Part shown: one piece after another, positions 6,484 through 11,492 of the stretch
Numbering within the stretch: the first letter of the stretch is position 1
Layout of the letters: each line of letters opens with the position of its first letter
NCBI GenBank assembly: GCA_021784255.1
Contig: JAJXSZ010000066.1
Coordinates: 1-11,492, forward strand
From: Pseudomonadota bacterium
GTDB taxonomy: Bacteria > Pseudomonadota > Alphaproteobacteria > Acetobacterales > Acetobacteraceae
Reading direction: 5' to 3'
DNA: 11,492 nucleotides
Notes under the pieces: model-generated
What the model saw: only the letters and a program-made list of their open reading frames with translations
Database searches by the model: none
Told to the model about the DNA's origin: nothing
Position numbers and translations under genes: made by a program

Positions 6484-7680
6484 ATGGACGACCAGGGCGC
6501 GCGCACGCGCGGCTTCAACACGAAGCTCTCCCACACCGGCCGCGCCGGCAAGCGGGTGCACGGCTTCGTCAATCCCGCGGTGCATCGCGGCTCCACGGTG
6601 CTGCAGCCTTCGATGGCGCAGCGCAAGGAATTCCAGACCGCGCGCATGGAGCAGGAGCTGCTCTACGGCGTGCTCGGCGGGCCGACTCACTGGCCGCTCG
6701 AGGACATCATCGCCGAGATCGAGGGCGGCACGCGCTGCCAGATCGTCTCCTCCGGCCTCGCCGCCGTCACCGTGCCACTGCAGGCCTACCTCAAGGCCGG
6801 CGACCACTGCCTGATGCCGGATTCGGTCTACGGCCCGGCGCGCGGCTTCTGCGACAATTTCCTCAACCGTTTCGGCGTCGAGACAAGCTACTACGACCCC
6901 TGCATCACCCCCGACCGCCTCGCGCCGCTGTTCCGCGCCAACACGACCGTGCTCTACACCGAGAGCCCGGGCAGCCACACGTTCGAGGTGCAGGACGTGC
7001 CCGGCCTTGCCGCCGTCGCCCACGCCAAGGGCGCGAAGGTGCTGATGGACAACACCTGGGGCATCCATTTCTTCCAACCATTCCGCCACGGCGTCGATTG
7101 CTCGATCCAGGCGCTGACCAAGTACGTCGTCGGTCATTCCGACGTGCTGCTCGGCTCGGTCACGGTCAACACACGCGAGGACTGGGAGCGGGTGCGCGGC
7201 GCGGCGCTGGCGCTCGGCCAGTACGCCTCGCCCGACGATTGCTGGCTGGCGCTGCGCGGCGCGCGCACCATGGGGGTGCGCCTGGCGCGGCAGATGCAGT
7301 CGGGCATCGAGGTTGCCTCCTGGCTCGCCAACCGCCCGGAGGTGCTGCGGGTGCTGCACCCGGCGCTGCCCTCCTGCCCCGGCCACGAGTTCTGGAAGCG
7401 CGACTTCACCGGCGCCTGCTCGCTGTTCGGCGTGGTGTTCCAGCCGCAGTATGCGCCGGCCGCGGTCGACGCCATGGCCGAGGCGCTGGACCTGTTCGGC
7501 ATCGGCGCCTCCTGGGGCGGCTATGAGAGCCTGGCCCTGCCGACCCATGTCACCCGCACCGCCGGCAGCGGCAATTTCGGCGGCCCGATGCTGCGCCTGC
7601 ATATCGGCCTCGAGGACGTGGCCGACCTGGTCGCCGATCTCGAGAAGGGCCTCGCCGTGCTCGCCGCGCATCGGGGCTGA
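6484..7680 (+). CDS. metC: Cystathionine beta-lyase (Cys/Met metabolism PLP-dependent enzyme)
   Basis: This 398-residue PLP enzyme is predicted to cleave cystathionine to homocysteine, pyruvate and ammonia, the penultimate step of transsulfuration to methionine; many relatives also desulfhydrate cysteine. The N-terminus has RGFNTKLSHTGR and HGFVNPAVHRGSTV, as in proteobacterial MetC. Other landmarks are Y61-G62 (YGVLGGPT), the phosphate-binding SSGLAA at 89-94, D189 in LMDNTWG that binds the pyridine nitrogen, and the Schiff-base lysine K213 in ALTKYVVGHSD. The substrate-binding SLALPTH region and C-terminal RLHIGLED are also present. Length is normal. A purine run (AAAAGGA) is somewhat distant from ATG at 6484. 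The fold class also contains cystathionine gamma-synthase and related lyases, but the sequence reads as the MetC branch. It follows sseA by 21 nt and ends 52 nt before hisI. Confidence 0.88.
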   Translation: MDDQGARTRGFNTKLSHTGRAGKRVHGFVNPAVHRGSTVLQPSMAQRKEFQTARMEQELLYGVLGGPTHWPLEDIIAEIEGGTRCQIVSSGLAAVTVPLQAYLKAGDHCLMPDSVYGPARGFCDNFLNRFGVETSYYDPCITPDRLAPLFRANTTVLYTESPGSHTFEVQDVPGLAAVAHAKGAKVLMDNTWGIHFFQPFRHGVDCSIQALTKYVVGHSDVLLGSVTVNTREDWERVRGAALALGQYASPDDCWLALRGARTMGVRLARQMQSGIEVASWLANRPEVLRVLHPALPSCPGHEFWKRDFTGACSLFGVVFQPQYAPAAVDAMAEALDLFGIGASWGGYESLALPTHVTRTAGSGNFGGPMLRLHIGLEDVADLVADLEKGLAVLAAHRG

Positions 7681-7705
7681 GCCGCGCGGGCCGAGGCTTT
7701 CAACC

Positions 7706-7741
7706 GGCGTCCATCCGCCCGATATAAGGCGGATGGACGCC
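7706..7741. repeat. Perfect 14-bp inverted repeat containing the hisI start codon
   Basis: GGCGTCCATCCGCC at 7706-7719 is the exact reverse complement of GGCGGATGGACGCC at 7728-7741, with an 8-nt spacer CGATATAA. The right arm holds the hisI ATG at 7733-7735 and the first two further codons. As RNA the arms would form a 14-bp, very GC-rich hairpin that hides the start codon. As DNA it is a 36-bp dyad whose centre carries TATAAG. It begins 25 nt after the metC stop. No T run follows, so it is not a standard terminator on the plus strand. Function is unknown; translational control, an operator, or an inverted duplication are all possible. Confidence 0.85.
7723..7728 (+). promoter_or_regulatory. 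-10-like TATAAG at the centre of the hisI dyad
   Basis: TATAAG matches five of six bases of the sigma-70 -10 consensus and ends 4 nt before the hisI ATG, so initiation here would give a leaderless hisI message. The region 17 nt upstream (TCAACC at 7700-7705) is a poor -35. The bases AAGG at 7726-7729 could alternatively act as a weak ribosome site, though only 3 nt separate them from the ATG. Confidence 0.3.
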
Positions 7742-8116
7742 ATCCTCGATGCCATCAAGTTCAACGCCCAGGGCCTGGTGCCGGCCATCGCGCAGCAGCA
7801 CGACAGCGCCGAGGTGCTGATGCTGGCCTGGATGAACCGCGACGCCGTCGCCGAGACGCTGGCCACCGGCCGGGTCTGCTACTGGAGCCGCTCGCGCCAG
7901 GCGCTCTGGCGCAAGGGCGAGACCTCGGGCCATGTCCAGCGCCTGGTCGAGCTGCGGCTCGACTGCGACGGCGATACGATCCTGCTCCTGGTCGAGCAGA
8001 CCGGCCCCGCCTGCCACACCGGCGCGCATAACTGCTTCTTCCGCGCCGCGCGCGACGGTGCCTTCGTCGAGCTGGCGCATGCCCCACCGGCGATGCCCAC
8101 AACCAGCCATGAGTGA
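7733..8116 (+). CDS. hisI: Phosphoribosyl-AMP cyclohydrolase
   Basis: This 127-residue enzyme opens the purine ring of phosphoribosyl-AMP, the third step of histidine biosynthesis, in the cytoplasm. It is the stand-alone HisI form without a fused HisE pyrophosphatase domain. Motifs are complete: YWSRSR at 50-55, RKGETSGH at 60-67, the acidic Mg site D77/D79/D81 in DCDGD, and the three zinc cysteines C78, C94 (GPACHTG) and C101 (NCFF). The frame is open further upstream, but ATG at 7733 gives the family's normal N-terminus (the DAIKFNAQGLVPAIAQ region). Its start codon lies in the right arm of a perfect inverted repeat. Its last 8 nt (ATGAGTGA) overlap the start of the CobW-type GTPase gene, which indicates translational coupling. 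No other histidine genes are in the window. All zinc ligands are retained, so it is not the zinc-independent type of paralogue. Confidence 0.93.
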   Translation: MDAILDAIKFNAQGLVPAIAQQHDSAEVLMLAWMNRDAVAETLATGRVCYWSRSRQALWRKGETSGHVQRLVELRLDCDGDTILLLVEQTGPACHTGAHNCFFRAARDGAFVELAHAPPAMPTTSHE

Positions 8117-9086
8117 CGCGCCCGCCCCCGTCACGGTGCTGACCGGCTTCCTCGGCGCCGGCAAGACGACGCTGCTCAACCGCCTGCTGCGCGATCCGGC
8201 GCTCGCCGATGCCGCCGTCCTGGTCAACGAGTTCGGCGAGATCGGCATCGACCACCTGCTGATCGAGAAGCTCGACGACGACACCGTGCTGCTGCCCTCG
8301 GGCTGCCTGTGCTGTTCGCTGCGCGGCGACCTGGTGCGGGCGCTCGAAAACCTCGAGGCGCGCGCGCCATCCCGTGTCGTGGTCGAAACGACCGGCATCG
8401 CCGACCCGGTGCCGCTGGTGCAGACCCTGATGTCCCACCCGCTGCTGGTGGCGCGCTGGCGGCTCGACGGCATCGTCACCGTCATCAGCGCGGTGCACGG
8501 CATCGCCCAGATGGAGGAGCATCCGACCGCGCTTCGCCAGGCCGCGATCGCCGAGCGCATCGTCGTCAGCAAGCCCGATCTCGCCGACCCCGCGCCGCTG
8601 CTGGCCCGCCTCGCCCAGATCAATCCGGCAGCACAGCCGATCGTCGCCCGCCACGGCGAGGTGCCCGCCGCGGCGCTGCTCGATCTCGGCCTGTTCACCG
8701 CCCGCGGCAAGCATGCCGACGTCGCAGCCTGGCTCGCCGAGAGTGCGCTGTCGCGCCACATCCCGCAGGGACGCATCCAGTCCTTCTGCCTCGCCTGGGA
8801 CGAGCCGCTGCCCTGGCAGGGCATCGGCACCTGCCTCGAGATGATGATCGGCACCCAGGGCGAGCGCATGCTGCGCGTCAAGGGCATCCTGAACCTCATC
8901 GGGCAGGACCGTCCGGTGGCGATCCACGGCGTGCAGCACGTCTTCCACGAGCCGGTGCTGCTCGATGCCTGGCCGCCCGGCGACGATCGGCGCAGCCGCC
9001 TCGTGTTCATCACCGACGGCCTCGATCGTTGCATCGTCGAGCAGGGTTTCGCCGCCTTCATCGACGCCGCCAGGGCGCTGGCGTAA
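8109..9086 (+). CDS. COG0523/CobW-family GTP-binding metal chaperone
   Basis: This cytoplasmic G3E-family GTPase of 325 residues binds a metal ion (typically zinc or cobalt) and is thought to insert it into client proteins. The Walker A loop GFLGAGKTT is at 13-21. The metal-binding CxCC motif is GCLCC at 65-69 (C66, C68, C69). ETTGIADP at 93-100 is the family's switch region, SKPD at 154-157 is the base-specificity motif (a variant of NKxD), and a CobW C-terminal domain fills about 215-322. No histidine-rich tail is present. ATG at 8109 lies inside the end of hisI (8-nt overlap). Because HisI needs zinc, and COG0523 proteins have been linked to hisI and zinc-starvation genes in comparative studies, a role as HisI metallochaperone is the favoured inference. 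Other members (CobW for cobalamin, nitrile hydratase activators) have different contexts. No Zur box was recognised. Confidence 0.87.
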   Translation: MSDAPAPVTVLTGFLGAGKTTLLNRLLRDPALADAAVLVNEFGEIGIDHLLIEKLDDDTVLLPSGCLCCSLRGDLVRALENLEARAPSRVVVETTGIADPVPLVQTLMSHPLLVARWRLDGIVTVISAVHGIAQMEEHPTALRQAAIAERIVVSKPDLADPAPLLARLAQINPAAQPIVARHGEVPAAALLDLGLFTARGKHADVAAWLAESALSRHIPQGRIQSFCLAWDEPLPWQGIGTCLEMMIGTQGERMLRVKGILNLIGQDRPVAIHGVQHVFHEPVLLDAWPPGDDRRSRLVFITDGLDRCIVEQGFAAFIDAARALA

Positions 9087-9095
9087 AAGCGCGCG

Positions 9096-9683
9096 ATGGC
9101 GATCGAAACCCTTACCGGCGCCGCGATCCGCCCGCATCTGCCGGCGCTGGCGCGGCTGCGCATCGGCGTCTTCCGCGATTGGCCCTATCTCTACGACGGC
9201 AGCGAGGCCGCCGAGGCGCGCTACCTTGAACATTTCGCCGCCAGCCCGCACGCCGCCCTGGTCGTCGCGCGCCGGGGCGGAGAGATCGTCGGCTGCTCGA
9301 CCTGCCAGCCGCTGGTGGAACAGTCCGACAACCTGGTGGCACCGTGGCGCGCCGCCGGCATCGAGCCGCAGCGCGTGTTCTATTTCGGCGAGAGCGTGCT
9401 GCTCGCGGCGCATCGCGGCCAGGGCATCGGCGTTGCCTTCTTCGCCGCCCGCGAGGCGCATGCGCGCGGCGCTGGTCGTTACGATATTGCGACGTTCTGC
9501 GCGGTCGAGCGCCCGGAGAAGCACCGGCTGCGCCCCGCCGGCTACGTGCCGCTCGACGGATTCTGGAACCGCCGCGGCTATGCCCGGCGGGCCGATCTCG
9601 TCTGCCGGATGGCCTGGAAGCAGGTCGACAGCGACGCGGAAGTCGAGAACCAGCTCGTCTTCTGGACCAAGTCCCTGCGCTGA
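9096..9683 (+). CDS. GNAT-family N-acetyltransferase
   Basis: This 195-residue protein belongs to the Gcn5-related acyltransferases, which transfer an acetyl group from acetyl-CoA to an amine; the substrate is unknown. The acetyl-CoA pyrophosphate-binding motif A is visible as HRGQGIGVAFFAAREAHA at about 106-123. It is preceded by the beta-4 strand FYFGESVLL and followed by a C-terminal region with FWNRRGYA and an FWTKSLR end. ATG at 9096 lies 9 nt after the GTPase stop and has no clear ribosome site, so coupling to upstream translation is likely. The nitrilase-family gene starts 1 nt after its stop. GNAT and carbon-nitrogen hydrolase domains occur as one fused protein in other bacteria, so these two probably work on the same compound. 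Confidence 0.85.
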   Translation: MAIETLTGAAIRPHLPALARLRIGVFRDWPYLYDGSEAAEARYLEHFAASPHAALVVARRGGEIVGCSTCQPLVEQSDNLVAPWRAAGIEPQRVFYFGESVLLAAHRGQGIGVAFFAAREAHARGAGRYDIATFCAVERPEKHRLRPAGYVPLDGFWNRRGYARRADLVCRMAWKQVDSDAEVENQLVFWTKSLR

Positions 9684-9684
9684 G

Positions 9685-10560
9685 ATGGCGCCGCTCAAAC
9701 TCGCCTCGGTCGCGTGGGAGATCGGCAAGCCCGCGGGCATCGCCGGCTGGGCGGCGCGGCTGCGCGCGACGGTCGAGGCGGCGGGCGCGCAGATGATCGT
9801 CTGCCCGGAATACGCGCCGCTGGAAGCCTTCGCCGCCGTCCCTCCCGATCGCAGTGGACCCGATCTCGGGGGCGAACTCGCGCGCGCCATCGCCGGCGCC
9901 GATGCCGTGATCCGCGCCGCCGCGTCGGTCGCGCGCGGCGCCGGGGTCTGGCTGCTCGCGGGATCGTTGCCGATGCGCACCGGCGATGCGGTGCGCAACC
10001 GCGCCATCCTCGCCACCCCGGCGGGCGAGGTCGTGCTCGCCGACAAGCATGTCATGACCCGCTTCGAGGACGAGCAATGGGGCATCGCCGGCGGCGCGCC
10101 GCCCGGGGTGGTGGAGACGCCGTGGGGGCGGATCGGCATTGCGATCTGTTTCGACGGCGAGTTTCCCAACCTCGTGCGCGCCCAGGTCGAGGCCGGGGCT
10201 TTCCTCATCCTCATGCCCTCCTGCACCGACACCGCGGCCGGCTTCGAGCGCGTGCGCATCGCCGCCCGCGCGCGGGCGATGGAGAACCAGTGCTTCGTTG
10301 CCCTCGCCCCCACCGTGGGCACGGCGGCGTGGAGCGCAGCCCTCGACAGCAATCGCGGCCAGGCGCTGATCTGCGGCCCGATGGACCACGGCTTTCCCAC
10401 CGACGGCATCCTCGCCGCCAGCGCCATGGACGCCCCCGGCATCGCCACCGCCAGCCTCGATCCGTCCGCACTCGAAACGGCCCGCGCGCAGGGCCAGGTG
10501 CAGAACCACCGGCGCTGGCCACGCGACGCCGCGGCGCCGCTGCTCGTCGCGGGCGAATGA
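9685..10560 (+). CDS. Carbon-nitrogen hydrolase (nitrilase superfamily amidohydrolase)
   Basis: This 291-residue enzyme has the nitrilase-superfamily catalytic triad Glu-Lys-Cys: E42 in VCPEYAPLEA, K121 in LADKHVMTRFE and C155 in AICFDGEFP, with the usual second Glu at E128. It should hydrolyse an amide (or more rarely a nitrile) through a thioester intermediate; the substrate is not evident. The tail NHRRWPRDAAAPLLVAGE is slightly extended. The frame is open further upstream inside the GTPase and GNAT genes, but ATG at 9685 gives the normal N-terminal strand (LKLASVAWEIG), and the upstream part would overlap clear genes. It begins 1 nt after the GNAT stop (TGAgATG), and its TGA overlaps the lpxB ATG in ATGA. 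This places it in a translationally coupled run. C-terminal residues LLVAGE are encoded by a 14-nt repeat shared with the lpxB start. Confidence 0.87.
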   Translation: MAPLKLASVAWEIGKPAGIAGWAARLRATVEAAGAQMIVCPEYAPLEAFAAVPPDRSGPDLGGELARAIAGADAVIRAAASVARGAGVWLLAGSLPMRTGDAVRNRAILATPAGEVVLADKHVMTRFEDEQWGIAGGAPPGVVETPWGRIGIAICFDGEFPNLVRAQVEAGAFLILMPSCTDTAAGFERVRIAARARAMENQCFVALAPTVGTAAWSAALDSNRGQALICGPMDHGFPTDGILAASAMDAPGIATASLDPSALETARAQGQVQNHRRWPRDAAAPLLVAGE

Positions 10561-10585
10561 CGCTGGTCTATCTCGTCGCGGGCGA
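10543..10585 (+). repeat. 14-nt direct repeat at the nitrilase/lpxB junction
   Basis: CTCGTCGCGGGCGA occurs at 10543-10556 and again at 10572-10585, 29 bp apart. The first copy ends the nitrilase gene (reads LVAGE), and the second lies in the lpxB N-terminus, where it also reads LVAGE but in a different overall frame. Both copies encode the same peptide although the spacing is not a multiple of three, because the reading frame changes at the ATGA overlap. Confidence 0.75.
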
Positions 10586-11492
10586 GCAGAGCGGGGACGT
10601 GCTCGCCGCCCGGCTGATGGTCGCCCTGCGCGCCGCCCGCCCGGAGATCGACTTTGCCGGGGTCGGCGGCCCGCGCATGCAGGCCGAGGGCATGCAGAGC
10701 CTGTTCCCGATGCGCGACCTAGCGGTGATGGGGCTTGCCGAGGTGCTGCCGCGGCTCGGGCTGCTGCGCCGGCGGATGCGCGAGACGGTCGCCGACATCG
10801 AGGCGAGGCGGCCCAGCGTCGTGGTGACGGTGGACAGCCCGAGCTTCGGGTTGAGGCTGCTGCAGCGCGTCCCGCGCTACCCGCGCGTGCAGTATGTCGC
10901 GCCGCAGGTCTGGGGCTGGCGCGAGGGCCGCGTGCGCGGCTTCCCGGGCCGGTGGGACAAGCTCCTCTGCCTGCTGCCGTTCGAGCCGGCGTTCTTCGCC
11001 CGCCACGGCCTCGCCGCCAGCTTCGTCGGCCATCCGGTGCTGGAATCGGGCGCCGATCGCGGCGACGCCGCTTCGTTCCGCGCGCGTCACGGGCTCGCAG
11101 ACGCCCCGCTGCTCCTGATGATGCCGGGCAGCCGCCACTCCGAGATCGCGCGCCTGCTGCCGGTCTATCGCGCCGCCCTTGCCCTGCTGCGCGCCCGGCT
11201 GCCGGAACTCGCCGTCGCCATGCCGCTGTCGGCCAACGTCGCCGAGGCGGTGCGCGCGGCGGTCGCCACCTGGGCGCAGCAGCCGATCCTCCTCACCGGG
11301 CTCGCCGAGAAGCACGACGCCTACGCCGCCGCGAACGCCGCCATCACCAAGTCCGGCACCTCGACACTGGAGCTCGCGCTGGCCGGGGTGCCGATGGCGG
11401 TCGCCTACCGCGTCCACCCGCTGACGGCGACGCTGGTGCGGCGGATGATCACGCTGCGGCATGTCGCCATGGTCAACGTGCTCGCCGGGCGC
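10557..11492 (+). CDS. lpxB: Lipid-A-disaccharide synthase (partial at window edge)
   Basis: This peripheral inner-membrane glycosyltransferase condenses UDP-2,3-diacylglucosamine with lipid X to give the tetraacyl disaccharide 1-phosphate of lipid A. The 312 codons present cover most of the protein (about 380-390 residues in the family); the C-terminus lies beyond the window. Family landmarks are VAGEQSGDVLAARL at 7-20, GVGGPRMQAEG at 35-45, LAVMGLAEVLPRL at 55-67, VDSPSFGLRLL at 92-102, YVAPQVWGWREGRV at 113-126, PFEPAFF at 141-147, MPGSRHSEI at 189-197 and the nucleotide-sugar site KSGTSTLELALAGVPMAVAYR at 265-285. D93 aligns with the catalytic D98 of E. coli LpxB, while the second aspartate of that motif (D101 in E. 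coli) is S96 here. The start overlaps the nitrilase stop as ATGA. The usual lpxA/lpxI neighbours of alphaproteobacteria are absent upstream. Confidence 0.94.
   Translation, partial: MTLVYLVAGEQSGDVLAARLMVALRAARPEIDFAGVGGPRMQAEGMQSLFPMRDLAVMGLAEVLPRLGLLRRRMRETVADIEARRPSVVVTVDSPSFGLRLLQRVPRYPRVQYVAPQVWGWREGRVRGFPGRWDKLLCLLPFEPAFFARHGLAASFVGHPVLESGADRGDAASFRARHGLADAPLLLMMPGSRHSEIARLLPVYRAALALLRARLPELAVAMPLSANVAEAVRAAVATWAQQPILLTGLAEKHDAYAAANAAITKSGTSTLELALAGVPMAVAYRVHPLTATLVRRMITLRHVAMVNVLAGR

Noticed and set aside
7681..7732. Zur box considered upstream of the hisI-GTPase unit
   Set aside because: No AT-rich palindrome of the GTTATAATATAAC type is present. The only AT-rich bases are the 8-nt spacer of the inverted repeat.
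7706..7741. Inverted repeat considered as the metC terminator
   Set aside because: There is no T run after the right arm, and the arm lies inside the hisI coding sequence, so a plain rho-independent terminator is unlikely.
4978..7866. A very long open frame on the minus strand opposite alaX, sseA and metC
   Set aside because: It lies antisense to three genes with complete family motifs. Long antisense frames are expected where GC-rich third codon positions remove stop codons, and its translation is low-complexity Arg/Ala/Gly-rich with no recognisable domain.
7761..10448. Another long minus-strand open frame opposite hisI, the GTPase, GNAT and nitrilase genes
   Set aside because: It has the same origin as the one at 4978-7866: a codon-bias shadow of well-supported plus-strand genes.

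Overview
The window is very GC-rich, densely coding DNA from a Gram-negative bacterium, most likely an alphaproteobacterium of the Rhodospirillales/Acetobacterales type. That placement rests on base composition, on lpxB (so the cell makes lipid A), on a stand-alone hisI, and on the lineage-style LpxB motifs. It is an impression from the sequence and was not tested by a search. No rRNA, tRNA, CRISPR array, insertion sequence or phage gene was seen.

Layout. (1) 1-1860, minus strand: an iron(III)-type ABC importer, with a periplasmic binding protein (fbpA-like) followed by the N-terminal half of its permease (fbpB-like), which runs off the left edge. A TTGACA promoter and a 17-bp palindrome resembling alphaproteobacterial Fur/Mur boxes lie directly before the binding-protein gene. 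(2) 2020-3692, plus strand: a two-gene glyoxylate/hydroxypyruvate unit, hyi and glxR/garR, without glyoxylate carboligase nearby. (3) 3693-4816: an XRE-family regulator behind a good sigma-70-like promoter and a roughly 160-nt leader with four successive stem-loops. (4) 4877-7680: alaX (alanyl-tRNA editing), sseA (3-mercaptopyruvate sulfurtransferase) and a metC-like PLP lyase. The alaX promoter is placed so that its transcript would be leaderless. (5) 7733-11492: a compact, partly overlapping run of hisI, a COG0523/CobW GTPase, a GNAT acetyltransferase, a nitrilase-family amidohydrolase and lpxB, which runs off the right edge.

How the genes fit together. The fbp genes bring in ferric iron. 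Hyi and GlxR interconvert hydroxypyruvate and tartronate semialdehyde and reduce the latter to glycerate. SseA and the MetC-like lyase both act on sulfur amino acids (cystathionine or cysteine, and mercaptopyruvate). hisI encodes a zinc enzyme, and its stop overlaps the start of a COG0523 metal-chaperone GTPase gene, which suggests metal delivery to HisI. The GNAT and nitrilase genes look like the unfused form of a pair known elsewhere as one polypeptide.

None of the protein families looks new. The least explained features are non-coding: a perfect 14-bp inverted repeat that contains the hisI start codon and encloses a -10-like TATAAG; the multi-hairpin leader of the XRE gene; the palindrome abutting the fbpA start; and a 14-nt direct repeat at the nitrilase/lpxB junction that encodes the same peptide in both genes.
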